This document shows positions 1-10,170 of a DNA stretch of 64,000 nucleotides, piece by piece (position 1 is the first letter of the stretch; each line of letters begins with the position of its first letter). Both the position numbers and the translations under genes were made by a program. Source of the stretch: Parahoeflea alexandrii. GTDB lineage: Bacteria > Pseudomonadota > Alphaproteobacteria > Rhizobiales > Rhizobiaceae. Location of the stretch: positions 434,001-498,000 of the forward strand of contig NZ_JAPWHB010000001.1 of assembly GCF_027214025.1 (NCBI RefSeq), in the 5' to 3' direction. The notes under the pieces are model-generated. The model searched no databases. It had not been told where the DNA came from and was given only the letters and a program-made list of their open reading frames with translations.

Positions 1-213
1 GCGGATCTGCGAGATCGCCTGACGGCGGGCATGCAGATCGCCGCGCTTGCCGAGCGTGACGAGCTTTTCGACGATCGGACGGATTTCCTTGGCCTTCGGC
101 AAGGTGGTCACGATCTGCTCATGTTCGATGAGCGAAGCCGCCATGTTGGCGAACATCGCCTTGCGGTGGCTCGAGGTACGGTTCAGCTTGCGGCCTGAAT
201 TTCCGTGGCGCAT
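1..213 (-). CDS. rplQ: 50S ribosomal protein L17 (3' end outside window)
   Basis: Large-subunit protein L17. Only the first 71 codons are present because the gene runs off the left edge of the window; this is not a mutation. The visible N-terminus ([20 protein letters not shown]) is the conserved L17 start, including the basic segment that contacts 23S rRNA. The ATG at 213 has GGAGA six bases upstream. It lies 45 bp downstream of rpoA on the same strand, the usual last position of the rpsM-rpsK-rpoA-rplQ unit, so it is probably co-transcribed with RNA polymerase alpha. Confidence 0.97.
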   Translation of the reverse strand, partial: MRHGNSGRKLNRTSSHRKAMFANMAASLIEHEQIVTTLPKAKEIRPIVEKLVTLGKRGDLHARRQAISQIR

Positions 214-258
214 GGCCTGTCTCCTTCACATGCAGGCACACGCCTGCCGTTTGACGGT

Positions 259-1269
259 TTAATATTGGTCTTCGTAACGCTTGGCGAGATCTTCGATGTT
301 TTCCGGCGGCCAGGACGGAACTTCCATCCCGAGATGCAGGCCCATGGAAGCCAGGACTTCCTTGATCTCGTTGAGTGACTTGCGGCCAAAGTTCGGAGTC
401 CGGAGCATTTCGGCTTCGGTCTTCTGGATAAGGTCGCCGATATAGACGATGTTGTCGTTCTTCAGGCAGTTTGCCGAACGCACCGACAGTTCCAGCTCGT
501 CGACCTTCTTGAGAAGCGACGGGTTGAAAGCCAGTTCGGCGACGGTTTCCTCGTGAACTTCCTTCTGCGGCTCGTCGAAGTTGACGAAGACGCCGAGCTG
601 GTCCTGAAGAATACGGGCTGCGTAGGCAACGGCATCCTCGCCGCTGACCGAACCATCGGTTTCGATGTTCAGCGTCAGCTTGTCGTAATCAAGAACCTGG
701 CCTTCACGGGTGTTTTCCACCTTGTAGGAGCACTTCTTGACCGGCGAATAGAGGCTGTCGACCGGGATAAGGCCGATCGGCGCATCTTCAGCGCGGTTAC
801 GGTCAGCAGGCACGTAGCCCTTGCCGTTGTTGACGGTGAATTCCATGCGGATCTCGGCACCCTCGTCGAGCGTGCAAAGAACATGCTCGGGGTTGAGGAT
901 CTCGATGTCGCCAACGGTCTGGATGTCGCCGGCCTTGACGACGCCAGGGCCCTGCTTGCGGACGACCATGCGCTTGGCTTCGTCGCCTTCCATGCGGATG
1001 GCGATTTCCTTGATGTTGAGGATGATGTCGGTGACATCTTCCCGAACGCCCGGGATCGAAGAGAATTCATGCAGCACGCCGTCGATCTGCACCGCGGTGA
1101 CGGCAGCGCCGCGCAGCGAGGACAAAAGCACGCGGCGCAGGGCATTGCCCAGGGTCAGGCCAAAGCCGCGTTCCAGCGGTTCGGCAACCACGGTGGCCTT
1201 GGTCCGGCCCGAGGTGGTGAACTCGACCTTGCTCGGCTTGATCAGTTCCTGCCAGTTTTTCTGAATCAT
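259..1269 (-). CDS. rpoA: DNA-directed RNA polymerase subunit alpha
   Basis: Alpha subunit of RNA polymerase, 336 residues, the usual length in rhizobia. Residues 1 to about 235 form the dimerisation and beta/beta'-binding domain ([18 protein letters not shown] near residue 35). After an acidic linker, residues about 250-320 form the C-terminal domain that contacts UP elements and activators ([17 protein letters not shown], then [18 protein letters not shown]). It follows rpsK by 104 bp and precedes rplQ by 45 bp, all on the minus strand, so subunit supply is tied to ribosomal-protein transcription. Confidence 0.99.
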   Translation of the reverse strand: MIQKNWQELIKPSKVEFTTSGRTKATVVAEPLERGFGLTLGNALRRVLLSSLRGAAVTAVQIDGVLHEFSSIPGVREDVTDIILNIKEIAIRMEGDEAKRMVVRKQGPGVVKAGDIQTVGDIEILNPEHVLCTLDEGAEIRMEFTVNNGKGYVPADRNRAEDAPIGLIPVDSLYSPVKKCSYKVENTREGQVLDYDKLTLNIETDGSVSGEDAVAYAARILQDQLGVFVNFDEPQKEVHEETVAELAFNPSLLKKVDELELSVRSANCLKNDNIVYIGDLIQKTEAEMLRTPNFGRKSLNEIKEVLASMGLHLGMEVPSWPPENIEDLAKRYEDQY

Positions 1270-1373
1270 ATCTTGTACCTTCCTGTTGCCGCACCATCCA
1301 ATCGTGCGGCCAAGTGAGAAGAGGATGAAACGGGCGCAAGCTGAGCCTGGCCCGTTAAAACTCGCAAAATCGG

Positions 1374-1763
1374 TTAGACGCGGCGCTTCTTGCGCGGGCG
1401 GCAGCCATTGTGCGGGATCGGCGTCACATCACGGATCGAGGTGATGACCAGACCGGCAGCCTGCAGCGCGCGGAGTGCCGATTCACGGCCCGAACCGGGA
1501 CCGCAGACTTCCACTTCCAGCGACTTCATGCCGTGTTCCTGCGCCTTCTTGGCGGCGTCTTCAGCTGCCATCTGGGCGGCGAAAGGCGTCGACTTGCGCG
1601 ATCCCTTGAACCCCTTCGAACCGGCGGACGACCACGAGATGGCATTGCCCTGCGCATCGGTGATGGTGATCATCGTGTTGTTGAAGGTCGAGTTGACGTG
1701 GGCTACGCCCGACGAGATATTCTTGCGTTCGCGCCGTTTAATACGCGCAGCTTCCTTGGCCAT
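1374..1763 (-). CDS. rpsK: 30S ribosomal protein S11
   Basis: Small-subunit protein S11 (129 residues) of the platform, where it contacts 16S rRNA near the E site. The family signatures [16 protein letters not shown]-like (here [16 protein letters not shown], about residues 21-36) and the C-terminal [18 protein letters not shown] are intact. It lies between rpsM and rpoA. The 141 bp gap to rpsM is long for this cluster but shows no clear terminator. Alphaproteobacteria do not normally carry rpsD here, and it is absent. Confidence 0.99.
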   Translation of the reverse strand: MAKEAARIKRRERKNISSGVAHVNSTFNNTMITITDAQGNAISWSSAGSKGFKGSRKSTPFAAQMAAEDAAKKAQEHGMKSLEVEVCGPGSGRESALRALQAAGLVITSIRDVTPIPHNGCRPRKKRRV

Positions 1764-1904
1764 GGTTTTTCCTTTCGAGATATCAGCACCGCCGTAGCAC
1801 CAGCGGCTCCACCGGGATGCACCTGCGCATCGACCCCAAACCGAAAGCGGTGGTTGAACGAACCACCGCCCTGATTTCCGGACCGCCGCTCAGGCGAAAC
1901 CCAA

Positions 1905-2273
1905 TTACTTCTTCTTGCCTGCGATCGCCTTTGCCGGACCCTTGCGGGTGCGGGCATTGGTGTGGGTCCTCTGACCGCGCACCGGCAGGCCGCGACGATG
2001 GCGCAGACCGCGGTAGCAGCCCAGATCCATCAGACGCTTGATGTTCATCGAATTCTCGCGGCGCAGATCGCCCTCGACCTGATAATCGCGGTCGATGGTT
2101 TCGCGGATCTGCAGCACTTCTGCGTCAGAAAGCTGGTTGACGCGGCGATCCAGCGGAATGCCGACCTTTTCGACGATTTCCTGGGCAAACTTGTTGCCGA
2201 TGCCGTGGATGTAGGTCAGCGCGATGACGACGCGCTTGTTCGTCGGAATGTTAACGCCTGCTATGCGGGCCAT
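1905..2273 (-). CDS. rpsM: 30S ribosomal protein S13
   Basis: Small-subunit head protein S13 (122 residues), which forms inter-subunit bridges and contacts P-site tRNA. The start was moved four codons into the open frame, to [13 protein letters not shown], because S13 proteins begin there. The [25 protein letters not shown] region that contacts tRNA and 16S rRNA is intact near the C-terminus. It is the first gene after a promoter candidate at 2506-2534, so it probably heads the rpsM-rpsK-rpoA-rplQ transcript. Confidence 0.97.
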   Translation of the reverse strand: MARIAGVNIPTNKRVVIALTYIHGIGNKFAQEIVEKVGIPLDRRVNQLSDAEVLQIRETIDRDYQVEGDLRRENSMNIKRLMDLGCYRGLRHRRGLPVRGQRTHTNARTRKGPAKAIAGKKK

Positions 2274-2505
2274 TTGCTTCTCCATGTGGGCCGGGACAGA
2301 TCTGATCTGGCCGGCGGGTTATCGTTGACCCGCGTCCGGTGGAGGCCGGCCCTTGCGGGGTAATCCATATCCGAAACCGCCTGCCCCGATGGGTCATCGA
2401 CGGTTCCGGTCACTTTGCAACCCGACACAGTAAAAGCGACCAGAGCCGTATCCTCAAGCCTTCGAGGAGACGCACCGGTCGCATGAATGTCGCGAGTTGC
2501 GCGGG

Positions 2506-2534
2506 TCTTAGCGGAACAGAGAGGCTTTCGTCAA
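2506..2534 (-). promoter_or_regulatory. Sigma-70-type promoter candidate for rpsM-rpsK-rpoA-rplQ
   Basis: On the minus strand, TTGACG (2529-2534) is separated by exactly 17 bp from CTAAGA (2506-2511), a close match to alphaproteobacterial housekeeping promoters. It lies in the 347 bp gap between adk and rpsM, the longest gap in this cluster. An inverted repeat, GAGAGG/CCTCTC at 2519-2540, overlaps the -35 and spacer. No transcription data are available, so the start is predicted about 230 bp upstream of rpsM. No gene is seen in the rest of the gap (2274-2620). Confidence 0.6.
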
Positions 2535-2620
2535 CCTCTCCGCAATCTTATTTTGCTTGCGCCGCCACCATGAGGGGCGATGCCGGAACCCGGCGCCGCC
2601 CTTCAGGAATGTCATTTGCC

Positions 2621-3205
2621 TCAGAGCGAAGCCAGAACAGCCTCAATCTCCTCGGTGACGGCATCAATCGAAAGCATGCCATCAACGGTGCGCAGCGTGC
2701 CCTTGGCGTAATAGTAGCCCGTCAGCGGCGCGGTCTTCTTGTAGTACTCGGTCAAGCGGTCCTGGAAGACTTCCGGATTGTCATCCTTGCGCACCGGCTG
2801 TCCGGCTGCGGCGGCTTCTTCCGCCCGCTTGACGATACGGCCGACCAGGGCCTTGTCGTCGACCAGCAGCTCGATCACCGAATCAAGCTTGGTTCCCTTG
2901 GCGCTCAGCATGGCCTCGACGGCGTCCGCCTGGACCAGGGTCCGCGGGTAACCATCAAGAATGAAACCGCGCGCGCAGTCGGGCTGATCAATCCGCTCGG
3001 AAATGATCGTGTTGACGATGTCGTCGGAGACAAGCTCGCCTGCATCCATGACCGCCTTGGCGCGCTTGCCAATTTCGGTGCCCGCAGCAACTGCTGCGCG
3101 CAGCATGTCGCCGGTGGACAGTTGCGGAATGCCGTGCTTCTCGACCAGGCGCTGCGCCTGGGTCCCCTTGCCCGCACCTGGCGGTCCCAAAAGAATTAGT
3201 CTCAT
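2621..3205 (-). CDS. adk: Adenylate kinase (short, LID-less type)
   Basis: Adenylate kinase converts ATP and AMP to two ADP in the cytoplasm. The P-loop [10 protein letters not shown] is at residues 7-16, the AMP-binding STGDMLR at 30-36, and the conserved FILDGYPRT near residue 81. At 194 residues it is the short form: between [18 protein letters not shown] and [12 protein letters not shown] it lacks the roughly 30-residue zinc-binding or long LID segment of E. coli Adk. Its ATG overlaps the secY stop by four bases (3202-3205), so it is translationally coupled to the translocon gene, the usual spc-operon context. Confidence 0.98.
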   Translation of the reverse strand: MRLILLGPPGAGKGTQAQRLVEKHGIPQLSTGDMLRAAVAAGTEIGKRAKAVMDAGELVSDDIVNTIISERIDQPDCARGFILDGYPRTLVQADAVEAMLSAKGTKLDSVIELLVDDKALVGRIVKRAEEAAAAGQPVRKDDNPEVFQDRLTEYYKKTAPLTGYYYAKGTLRTVDGMLSIDAVTEEIEAVLASL

Positions 3206-4542
3206 CGTCCCTTCTTGCCTCCCCGAAGTTTGGACTTCTTGATCAACCCTTCATACTGCTGGGCGATCAAATGTCCCTGAATCTGCGCAACCGTGTCGAG
3301 CGTCACCGAGACGACGATCAAAAGCGACGTACCACCCAAATAGAACGGAACGCCAGTCTGCGCGATTAGAAATTCGGGTAAGAGACAAACAAAAATCAGG
3401 TACATGGCGCCAATCACGGTGATTCGCGTCAGCACGAAGTCGATGTATTCCGCAGTCCGTTCGCCGGGACGAATGCCCGGGATGAAGCCGCCATGGCGCT
3501 TGAGATTGTCAGCAGTGTCCTTCGGATTGAACACGATCGCGGTGTAGAAGAAGGCAAAGAAGCCGATCATCAGCGCGTAGAGCGCCATGTAGGCCGGCTG
3601 GCCGTGGCCAAGCGACGCCAGCAGGGTCGACGCCCAGCCGGGAAGATCGCCTGTGTTGGCAAAGCCTGCAATGGTCGCCGGCAGAAGCAGCAGCGACGAA
3701 GCGAAGATCGGCGGAATGACGCCCGCGGTGTTGAGCTTGAGCGGCAGGTGCGACGTATCGCCCTGGAACATCCGCGAGCCGACCTGGCGCTTGGGATACT
3801 GGATCAGCAATTGCCGCTGGGCGCGCTCGATGAAGACGATGAAGGCGATGACGCCGATGGCGACGACGATCACCGCAATGATCAGGCCGGTCGACAGCGC
3901 GCCGGTGCGCCCCAGTTCCAGGGTGCCCGCAACAGCGGAAGGCAGTGCTGCGACGATGCCGGCAAAAATGATCAGCGAAATGCCGTTACCGATGCCGCGC
4001 GCGGTGATCTGCTCGCCCAGCCACATCAGGAACATGGTGCCGCCGACAAGCGTGATGACGGTGGCAATCCGGAAGAACCAGCCCGGATCAGTGACGATGC
4101 CATTGCCCGATTCGAGGCCCACGGCAATGCCGTAAGCCTGAACGGTCCCCAGAAGGACGGTGCCGTAACGGGTGTACTGATTGATAATCTTGCGGCCCTG
4201 CTCGCCCTCTTTCTTGAGTTGCTCGAGCGTGGGGACGACGGAGGTCATCAGCTGGATGATGATCGACGCAGAAATGTAGGGCATGATGCCGAGGGCGAAA
4301 ATCGCCATGCGCGCGACCGCGCCGCCGGAGAACATGTTGAACAGGCCGAGAATGCCGCCGGACTGCCCCTGGAAGGCCTGCGCGAACGCTTCCGGGTTGA
4401 TGCCGGGCAGCGGAATGTAGGTTCCGAGGCGGTACACCAGAAGTGCGCCAAGCGTGAACCAGATCCGCTTCTTGAGATCTTCCGCCTTGGCGAAAGCTCC
4501 GAAATTCAGATTGGAAGCGAGTTGTTCGGCTGCAGATGCCAT
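3202..4542 (-). CDS. secY: Protein translocase subunit SecY
   Basis: Central channel subunit of the SecYEG translocon in the inner membrane, 446 residues with about ten membrane segments. The start was placed at [15 protein letters not shown] rather than 15 codons earlier, because rhizobial SecY begins there and the upstream codons (RRRMGRAEN) look non-coding. Conserved features include GTYIPLPGI in the plug region near residue 43, and the C-terminal cytoplasmic loops [13 protein letters not shown] and the basic tail [15 protein letters not shown]. It follows rplO and overlaps adk. Confidence 0.98.
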   Translation of the reverse strand: MASAAEQLASNLNFGAFAKAEDLKKRIWFTLGALLVYRLGTYIPLPGINPEAFAQAFQGQSGGILGLFNMFSGGAVARMAIFALGIMPYISASIIIQLMTSVVPTLEQLKKEGEQGRKIINQYTRYGTVLLGTVQAYGIAVGLESGNGIVTDPGWFFRIATVITLVGGTMFLMWLGEQITARGIGNGISLIIFAGIVAALPSAVAGTLELGRTGALSTGLIIAVIVVAIGVIAFIVFIERAQRQLLIQYPKRQVGSRMFQGDTSHLPLKLNTAGVIPPIFASSLLLLPATIAGFANTGDLPGWASTLLASLGHGQPAYMALYALMIGFFAFFYTAIVFNPKDTADNLKRHGGFIPGIRPGERTAEYIDFVLTRITVIGAMYLIFVCLLPEFLIAQTGVPFYLGGTSLLIVVSVTLDTVAQIQGHLIAQQYEGLIKKSKLRGGKKGR

Positions 4543-4741
4543 TGCGTTCTCCGCGCGGCCCATCCGGCGCCTGATGAACCCGATCATCTCCGGAGGGTCT
4601 GAGTTGGTTTCACCGGACGTTGCGGCCTGGACGGGTTACCCGTGCCTGGCGCCTGCCCCAGTCGCCGCAGCTTGCCGCGACGGCTGATCCCATATGGGAT
4701 GAAAACCGCCCGATGTGAAGCACCGGGCGGTCAAAAACTTG

Positions 4742-5224
4742 TTATTCTTCGGTTGCTGCCGGAGCCGGAGCGAGAAGCTTGATCGAGCCGCCGGCCTTTT
4801 CGACCTTCTCGATTGCGGTGCGCGATGCGCCTGCAACTTCCAGCGTCAGCTTGGCCTTCACATCGCCATCGGCGAGAATGCGAACGCCATCCTTGAGGCG
4901 ACGGATCACACCAGCCGCCTTGAGAGCGGCGGCATCGACCGTGGCCTTGCCGTCCAACTTGCCCGCATCGACTGCAGCCTGGATACGGCCAACCGAAACG
5001 ACGTTGAAGTCGGTCGAGAAGATGTTGGTGAAGCCGCGCTTCGGCAGACGACGGTAGATTGGCATCTGACCGCCTTCAAAACCGTTGATGGCAACGCCGG
5101 AACGGGACTTCTGTCCCTTGACGCCACGACCGCCGGTCTTGCCGGAACCAGAACCGATACCGCGGCCTACCCGCTTGCGGTTCTTGGTTGCACCTTCGTT
5201 GTCGGTAATCTCATTGAGTTTCAT
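4742..5224 (-). CDS. rplO: 50S ribosomal protein L15
   Basis: Large-subunit protein L15 (160 residues), an assembly protein with an extended basic N-terminus. The sequence [22 protein letters not shown] followed by [16 protein letters not shown] is the standard signature, with the globular domain from about residue 75. It lies 16 bp downstream of rpmD and about 200 bp before the chosen secY start. The longer gap before secY (4543-4741) shows no gene. Confidence 0.99.
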   Translation of the reverse strand: MKLNEITDNEGATKNRKRVGRGIGSGSGKTGGRGVKGQKSRSGVAINGFEGGQMPIYRRLPKRGFTNIFSTDFNVVSVGRIQAAVDAGKLDGKATVDAAALKAAGVIRRLKDGVRILADGDVKAKLTLEVAGASRTAIEKVEKAGGSIKLLAPAPAATEE

Positions 5225-5240
5225 GACAGTTCACTCCCAC

Positions 5241-5441
5241 TCACTTCTCGTCGACAACGCGAACGAGGTGGCTGACCGAGCGGATCATGCCACGAACGGA
5301 CGGGGTGTCCTCGAGGGTCCGGACGCGGTGCATCTTGTTGAGGCCCAGGCCGATCAGCGTCTGGCGCTGAACGTTGGGACGGCGAATCGGGCTGCCGATC
5401 TGTTCGACGGTGACCGTCTTGCCCTTTTTATTGTCAGCCAT
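5241..5441 (-). CDS. rpmD: 50S ribosomal protein L30
   Basis: Small large-subunit protein L30, 66 residues, made of one ferredoxin-like fold. The motif [19 protein letters not shown] (about residues 16-34) is the family signature, followed by [20 protein letters not shown]. It sits between rpsE and rplO with short spacers, as in the bacterial spc operon. Confidence 0.98.
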   Translation of the reverse strand: MADNKKGKTVTVEQIGSPIRRPNVQRQTLIGLGLNKMHRVRTLEDTPSVRGMIRSVSHLVRVVDEK

Positions 5442-5479
5442 GGTCTTGGCTCCCTAATACGATAAAGGCGGACGCCCGA

Positions 5480-6040
5480 TTACTCTTCGGCGCCGGCGGT
5501 GACACCGCGGCGTTCCTGGAGCGTGGAGTACTTCATGCCGCGCTGCGAAGCGATGTCCTTGGGGTGCATCTGGTTCTTCAGCGCGTCAAAGGTTGCACGG
5601 ACCATGTTGTACGGGTTGGAAGACCCGGTCGACTTGGCCACGACATCCTGCATGCCGAGCGTTTCGAAAACCGCACGCATCGGACCGCCGGCGATGATGC
5701 CGGTACCGGGCTTGGCAGCGCGCAGAAGCACCTTGCCGGCGCCGTGACGGCCATGCACGTCGTGGTGCAGTGTCCGGCCGGAGCGCAGCGGCACGAAGAT
5801 CAGATCGCGCTTGGCCGATTCAGTGGCCTTGCGGATTGCTTCCGGCACTTCACGTGCCTTGCCGTGACCGAAGCCAACGCGGCCCTTCTGGTCTCCAACA
5901 ACCACCAGGGCTGCAAAACCGAAGCGCCGGCCGCCCTTGACGACCTTGGCAACGCGGTTGATGTGTACGAGCTTGTCGACGAATTCGCTGTCGCGCTCTT
6001 CGTCTCTACCGCGGTTATCGCGGCGACCTTCCTTGGCCAT
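5480..6040 (-). CDS. rpsE: 30S ribosomal protein S5
   Basis: Small-subunit protein S5 (186 residues), a fidelity protein near the mRNA entry site. The N-terminal RNA-binding half contains [20 protein letters not shown] and [17 protein letters not shown], and the C-terminal half contains [16 protein letters not shown]. An acidic and basic 20-residue N-terminal extension ([15 protein letters not shown]) is normal for alphaproteobacteria. No change is seen at the classical spectinomycin-resistance loop (VVKGGRRF). Confidence 0.99.
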   Translation of the reverse strand: MAKEGRRDNRGRDEERDSEFVDKLVHINRVAKVVKGGRRFGFAALVVVGDQKGRVGFGHGKAREVPEAIRKATESAKRDLIFVPLRSGRTLHHDVHGRHGAGKVLLRAAKPGTGIIAGGPMRAVFETLGMQDVVAKSTGSSNPYNMVRATFDALKNQMHPKDIASQRGMKYSTLQERRGVTAGAEE

Positions 6041-6085
6041 TGTCCTGTTCCTTATTCTTTTCCGGAATCAATCGGCTGGTTTGAC

Positions 6086-6448
6086 TTAGAAGCTAAGACC
6101 GCCTTCGCGGGCAGCTTCGGCGAGGGCCTTGATACGGCCGTGATAGATGAATGCACCACGGTCGAAAACCACTTCCGTCACGCCGGCCTTGACCGCGCGT
6201 TCGGCAACGAGCTTTCCAACCGCTGCCGCAGCGGCAATATCCGCACCCGTCTTGAGGTCGGCACGAAGGCCGGCATCGAGAGTTGATGCTGCAGCAAGCG
6301 TGCGGCCCGCCGCATCGTCGATAACCTGAACATAGATGTTCTTCGACGAGCGATGTACCGACAGGCGTGGCCGGCCGTTGGCGACCGCTTTGATCTGGCG
6401 ACGTACCCGAGCGGAACGACGCGTAAGGGATTCTTTCCTGCTAGCCAT
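6086..6448 (-). CDS. rplR: 50S ribosomal protein L18
   Basis: Large-subunit protein L18 (120 residues), which binds 5S rRNA together with L5 and L25 in the central protuberance. The motif [19 protein letters not shown] is at about residues 26-44, and [25 protein letters not shown] ends the protein. It lies between rplF and rpsE with 12 and 45 bp spacers. Confidence 0.99.
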   Translation of the reverse strand: MASRKESLTRRSARVRRQIKAVANGRPRLSVHRSSKNIYVQVIDDAAGRTLAAASTLDAGLRADLKTGADIAAAAAVGKLVAERAVKAGVTEVVFDRGAFIYHGRIKALAEAAREGGLSF

Positions 6449-6460
6449 TTCGCGTCTTCC

Positions 6461-6994
6461 TTACTTCTTCTTGCCTTCTTTGCGGACAATCCGCTCTTCA
6501 GCATATTTAACGCCCTTGCCCTTGTAGGGTTCAGGACCCCGGTAGGCGCGGATTTCAGCGGCGACCTGGCCAAGCACCTGCTTGTCGATGCCGGTGATGA
6601 CGATTTCCGTCGGCTTCGGGCAAGCGATGTTGACGCCCTTGGGCGGCTGGTAGACGACGTCATGGCTGAAGCCAAGAGCCAGCTGCAGGTTCTGACCCTG
6701 CATGGCCGCGCGATAACCCACGCCGTTGATTTCGAGCTTGCGCTCGTAGCCGTCCTTCACCCCGGTCAGGATGTTGGACACCATGGTGCGCGACATGCCC
6801 CATTTGGAGCGGGCGTCCTTGGAATTATCCACGGGCGTGACCACGATCGCGTTGTCTTCAAGCTTGAGCGACACTTCATCGTTGGCGACGAAGGACAACT
6901 CACCCTTGGGACCCTTTGCGACCACTTTCTGGCCGTCGATCGTCGCGGTGACGCCGGCGGGGACTGGGACGGGCTTTTTACCGATACGAGACAT
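6461..6994 (-). CDS. rplF: 50S ribosomal protein L6
   Basis: Large-subunit protein L6 (177 residues), two repeated RNA-binding folds near the GTPase-associated centre. [15 protein letters not shown] starts the protein, and the C-terminal signature [24 protein letters not shown] is intact. It lies between rpsH and rplR in the spc gene order. Confidence 0.99.
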   Translation of the reverse strand: MSRIGKKPVPVPAGVTATIDGQKVVAKGPKGELSFVANDEVSLKLEDNAIVVTPVDNSKDARSKWGMSRTMVSNILTGVKDGYERKLEINGVGYRAAMQGQNLQLALGFSHDVVYQPPKGVNIACPKPTEIVITGIDKQVLGQVAAEIRAYRGPEPYKGKGVKYAEERIVRKEGKKK

Positions 6995-7032
6995 TGTTCA
7001 ACCTGTCTGTTCGAGTTGGAGGTCCTGCACGA

Positions 7033-7431
7033 TCAGAAGATCGAGCAGAGAACCTCACCACCAACATTGTGCTCGCGCGCAACATGATCGGCCAAAACGC
7101 CCTTCGGAGTCGAAAGGATCGTGATGCCGAGACCGTTGGCGACCTGCGGAATGGACTTGACGGAGACGTACACGCGACGGCCCGGCTTGGAGACGCGGGC
7201 GATCTCGCGGATCACAGGCGCGCCTTCATGGTACTTGAGCTCGATGCTCAATTCGGACTTGCCATTGTCGTACGCGACTTCGGTATATCCGCGGATATAG
7301 CCTTCGGCCTGCAGCACGTCGAGCACGCGGGCGCGCAGCTTGGATGCAGGCGTGGACACGGACGACTTGCGGCGTGCAACGCCGTTACGGATGCGGGTGA
7401 GCATATCACCCAGAGGATCAGTCATTGCCAT
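7033..7431 (-). CDS. rpsH: 30S ribosomal protein S8
   Basis: Small-subunit protein S8 (132 residues), a primary 16S rRNA binder. [17 protein letters not shown] at the start and the C-terminal [26 protein letters not shown] are diagnostic. In gammaproteobacteria S8 represses the spc operon by binding its mRNA; whether the rpsN-rplE region here mimics the S8 site cannot be judged by eye. Confidence 0.99.
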   Translation of the reverse strand: MAMTDPLGDMLTRIRNGVARRKSSVSTPASKLRARVLDVLQAEGYIRGYTEVAYDNGKSELSIELKYHEGAPVIREIARVSKPGRRVYVSVKSIPQVANGLGITILSTPKGVLADHVAREHNVGGEVLCSIF

Positions 7432-7443
7432 ATTGCGTGCTCC

Positions 7444-7749
7444 TTACCAGCTCGACTTGACCAGGCCCGGCACCTTGGCCAGCGACCCGAGTTCACGCAA
7501 TGCGATACGCGACATGCCCAGCTTGCGGTAGAACGCACGCGGACGGCCGGTAACTTCGCAACGATTGCGAACGCGAATCTTGGCCCCGTTGCGCGGCATT
7601 TCGGCCAGCTTCAGGGTTGCACGGAAGCGTTCCTCGATCGGAAGCTCCTGATTTTGTGTGATCGCCTTGAGTGCGGCGCGCTTTGAGGCGTCGCGTGCGA
7701 CCAGCTTGCGGCGGCGCTTGTTCTTTTCGATTGCGCTGACTTTCGCCAT
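7444..7749 (-). CDS. rpsN: 30S ribosomal protein S14 (zinc-independent form)
   Basis: Small-subunit head protein S14, 101 residues, the long form. It has a single cysteine in [15 protein letters not shown], so it lacks the CXXC pairs of the zinc-binding short S14. The basic start [19 protein letters not shown] is typical. It lies 12 bp before rpsH and 33 bp after rplE. Confidence 0.98.
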   Translation of the reverse strand: MAKVSAIEKNKRRRKLVARDASKRAALKAITQNQELPIEERFRATLKLAEMPRNGAKIRVRNRCEVTGRPRAFYRKLGMSRIALRELGSLAKVPGLVKSSW

Positions 7750-7782
7750 GATCAGATATCCTTTTTACGAATGCCGTTACGA

Positions 7783-8337
7783 TTACTGGCGGAAGGGGAA
7801 GTTGAACTCTTTCAAAAGAGCCCGTGCTTCGTCGTCCGTCGGTGCCGTCGTACAAACGATGATGTCCATGCCCCAGATCTGATCAACCTTGTCGTAGTTG
7901 ACCTCCGGAAACACGATGTGCTCCTTGATGCCCATGGCGAAGTTGCCACGGCCGTCAAAGCTCTTCGGGTTCAGGCCGCGAAAGTCACGAACGCGCGGAA
8001 GCGCGATGGTGATAAGACGGTCCATGAATTCAAACATGCGGTTGCCGCGCAGCGTCACCTTGGCGCCGATCGGCATCTGCTCACGAAGCTTGAAGCCTGC
8101 GATCGAGTTGCGGGCGCGGGTGATGACCGGCTTCTGGCCGGCGATCGCTGCAAGATCCTCGGCCGCGATAGCGGGCTTCTTGGAGTCTGCAGTCGCTTCG
8201 CCAACACCCATGTTGATGACGATCTTGTCGAGGCGCGGGATCTGCATCTCGTTTGCGTAGGAGAACTGCTCCTGCATCGCCTTGCGAATGCGCTCGACAT
8301 AATCCTTCTTGAGCCGTGGCTCGTACTTGTCAGCCAT
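7783..8337 (-). CDS. rplE: 50S ribosomal protein L5
   Basis: Large-subunit protein L5 (184 residues), a 5S rRNA binder in the central protuberance that contacts P-site tRNA. Visible family motifs are [35 protein letters not shown], and the C-terminal [20 protein letters not shown]. Its start codon region overlaps the end of rplX by 8 bp, pointing to translational coupling. Confidence 0.99.
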   Translation of the reverse strand: MADKYEPRLKKDYVERIRKAMQEQFSYANEMQIPRLDKIVINMGVGEATADSKKPAIAAEDLAAIAGQKPVITRARNSIAGFKLREQMPIGAKVTLRGNRMFEFMDRLITIALPRVRDFRGLNPKSFDGRGNFAMGIKEHIVFPEVNYDKVDQIWGMDIIVCTTAPTDDEARALLKEFNFPFRQ

Positions 8338-8641
8338 CGATGACCACTCCCGAACGCTTTGCTACGCGCACCTTCTTCTCGCCTTCAATGCGGAACCCGA
8401 CGCGGGTCGGCTTGCCGTCCTTCGGGTCGGCAATCGCCAGATTGGAGAGGTGAAGCGAAGCTTCCTTGTTGATAATGCCGGCTTCCTGGGTCTGGGTCTG
8501 GCGCTGGTGGCGCTTGACCATGTTCAGACCACGGACAACCGCACGGTCTTCCTTCGGCATCACAGCAAGAACTTCGCCAGTACGGCCCTTGTCCTTGCCG
8601 GTCAGAACGACGACCTTGTCGCCTTTGCGGATCTTTTGCAT
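8330..8641 (-). CDS. rplX: 50S ribosomal protein L24
   Basis: Large-subunit protein L24 (103 residues), an early assembly initiator that binds 23S rRNA near the exit tunnel. The KOW motif [23 protein letters not shown] occupies residues 3-25, followed by [14 protein letters not shown]. It follows rplN by 11 bp and overlaps rplE. Confidence 0.99.
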   Translation of the reverse strand: MQKIRKGDKVVVLTGKDKGRTGEVLAVMPKEDRAVVRGLNMVKRHQRQTQTQEAGIINKEASLHLSNLAIADPKDGKPTRVGFRIEGEKKVRVAKRSGVVIDG

Positions 8642-8652
8642 CGGTTCGTTCC

Positions 8653-9021
8653 TTACAGCACTTCGGGAGCCAGGGAGATGATCTTCATGTGGCTCTTGGC
8701 GCGCAATTCGCGCGGAACCGGTCCGAAGATACGGGTGCCGATCGGCTCTTTCTTGTTGTCGATCAACACAGCCGCGTTCCGGTCGAACCGGATGACGCTG
8801 CCGTCGGCGCGACGAATGTCCTTGGCTGTCCGTACGACAACCGCCTTCATCACATCACCCTTCTTGACGCGGCCGCGCGGAATGGCCTCCTTGATCGAGA
8901 CGACAATGATGTCGCCGATCGAAGCATATTTCCGCTTGGAACCGCCCAGAACCTTGATGCACATGACACGACGCGCGCCGGAATTATCCGCGACGTCGAG
9001 ATTTGTCTGCATCTGAATCAT
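8653..9021 (-). CDS. rplN: 50S ribosomal protein L14
   Basis: Large-subunit protein L14 (122 residues), which takes part in bridge B8 to the small subunit. The start was set at [18 protein letters not shown], ten codons inside the open frame, because L14 proteins begin there. The signature [20 protein letters not shown] and the C-terminal [24 protein letters not shown] are intact. It follows an unusually long 236 bp gap after rpsQ that contains a hairpin. Confidence 0.98.
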   Translation of the reverse strand: MIQMQTNLDVADNSGARRVMCIKVLGGSKRKYASIGDIIVVSIKEAIPRGRVKKGDVMKAVVVRTAKDIRRADGSVIRFDRNAAVLIDNKKEPIGTRIFGPVPRELRAKSHMKIISLAPEVL

Positions 9022-9163
9022 ATCAGGCCGCCTTCTTGTTGTTACCGGCACGGTTGGGCGAGAAGGCCCCCTATGCCAGCTTAGGAATCAATTCTTTTTT
9101 TGCGCGGGAAGGATATTGCCAAGGTGGTTTCCCCGAGGGGACCTTCCATGCGCTGAAAGCAGA

Positions 9164-9188
9164 AGAACGCCCGTTACCGGGGCGTTCT
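9164..9188 (-). terminator. Hairpin in the rpsQ-rplN gap, possible attenuator
   Basis: An inverted repeat, AGAACGCCC/GGGCGTTCT with a 7-base loop, lies inside the 236 bp gap between rpsQ and rplN. On the transcribed minus strand it is followed by TTCTGCTTTC, a weak U-rich tail. It sits where the S10 and spc operons can be separated. A leaky terminator or attenuator is the simplest reading; an RNA-processing site is the alternative. Confidence 0.45.
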
Positions 9189-9257
9189 GCGCCAATGGCC
9201 TGCTTCATACAGGATTCTCGGCGGGGCGCAAGTGCCCTCGCCTCAAAACCTATTCAT

Positions 9258-9497
9258 TCAAGCCTGGACTGCCTCGACGACGGTCCAGCGCTTGTCCTTG
9301 GAAATGGGCGCGCATTCCTGAATGGAAACCTCATCGCCCACCTTGTACTGATTGTTTTCGTCGTGCGCCTTGTAGTTCTTGGTGCGACGCACAATTTTCC
9401 GCATGACCGGATGCGCGAAACGGCGTTCCACCCGGACCACTACGGTCTTCTCGTTCTTGTCACTGACAACAGTGCCCTGCAGAATGCGTTTTGGCAT
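9258..9497 (-). CDS. rpsQ: 30S ribosomal protein S17
   Basis: Small-subunit protein S17 (79 residues), a primary 16S rRNA binder with an OB fold. [21 protein letters not shown] and the motif [25 protein letters not shown] are characteristic. It ends the rplP-rpmC-rpsQ run; the next gene, rplN, follows only after a hairpin-containing gap. Confidence 0.98.
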   Translation of the reverse strand: MPKRILQGTVVSDKNEKTVVVRVERRFAHPVMRKIVRRTKNYKAHDENNQYKVGDEVSIQECAPISKDKRWTVVEAVQA

Positions 9498-9509
9498 TTT
9501 CTTCGGTCC

Positions 9510-9710
9510 TTAGGCCTTGGATTCGGCCGCCTTCTGGCGGGCAATAGTCTTGATCCGAGCGATATCGCGGCGAACTTGCTGCACGCGCGATGTCTTTTCG
9601 AGCTGGCCGGTAGCGCCCTGGAAACGCAGATTGAACTGCTCTTTCTTCAGCTTGGCAAGCTCATCATTGAGTTGGTCGACGCTCAAGGCGCGAACATCAG
9701 CGGCTTTCAT
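9510..9710 (-). CDS. rpmC: 50S ribosomal protein L29
   Basis: Large-subunit protein L29 (66 residues), a two-helix protein at the tunnel exit that helps dock SRP and trigger factor. [18 protein letters not shown] and [30 protein letters not shown] are the expected signatures. It is 12 bp from rpsQ and 11 bp from rplP. Confidence 0.98.
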   Translation of the reverse strand: MKAADVRALSVDQLNDELAKLKKEQFNLRFQGATGQLEKTSRVQQVRRDIARIKTIARQKAAESKA

Positions 9711-9721
9711 GATCCGTCTCC

Positions 9722-10135
9722 TTACTCTGCGATGCGCTGTACGAAGCGGGTCTTGACCGAAAGCTTGGCCGCGCCGAGACGCAGGGCTTCACGGGCGAGT
9801 TCCTCGCTGACACCGTCGATTTCGAACATGATCCGGCCGGGCTTGACCTTTGCAGCCCAGTAATCGACCGAACCCTTGCCCTTACCCATGCGGACTTCCG
9901 TCGGCTTGGAGGTCACGGGCACGTCCGGGAAGATGCGGATCCACACCCGGCCGGCACGCTTCATGTGACGCGTGATGGCACGGCGGGCTGCCTCGATCTG
10001 ACGCGCGTTGACGCGATCGGGCTCTTGTGCCTTCAAGCCGTAGGAACCGAAATTCAAGTCCGAGCCGCCCTTGGCGACACCCTTGATGCGGCCCTTGAAC
10101 TGCTTGCGGTACTTTGTACGCTTTGGCTGCAACAT
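9722..10135 (-). CDS. rplP: 50S ribosomal protein L16
   Basis: Large-subunit protein L16 (137 residues), which positions A-site tRNA near the peptidyl-transferase centre. [16 protein letters not shown], the [22 protein letters not shown] segment (about residues 62-83) and the C-terminal [12 protein letters not shown] match the family. It lies between rpsC and rpmC. Confidence 0.99.
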   Translation of the reverse strand: MLQPKRTKYRKQFKGRIKGVAKGGSDLNFGSYGLKAQEPDRVNARQIEAARRAITRHMKRAGRVWIRIFPDVPVTSKPTEVRMGKGKGSVDYWAAKVKPGRIMFEIDGVSEELAREALRLGAAKLSVKTRFVQRIAE

Positions 10136-10170
10136 TGTTTAATTCTCCGAATTATCTGCCTGGCGCAAAA

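Noticed and set aside
2519-2540. GAGAGG/CCTCTC inverted repeat as the terminator of adk
   Set aside because: No U tract on the minus strand and it overlaps the -35 region of a good promoter; more likely regulatory or incidental.
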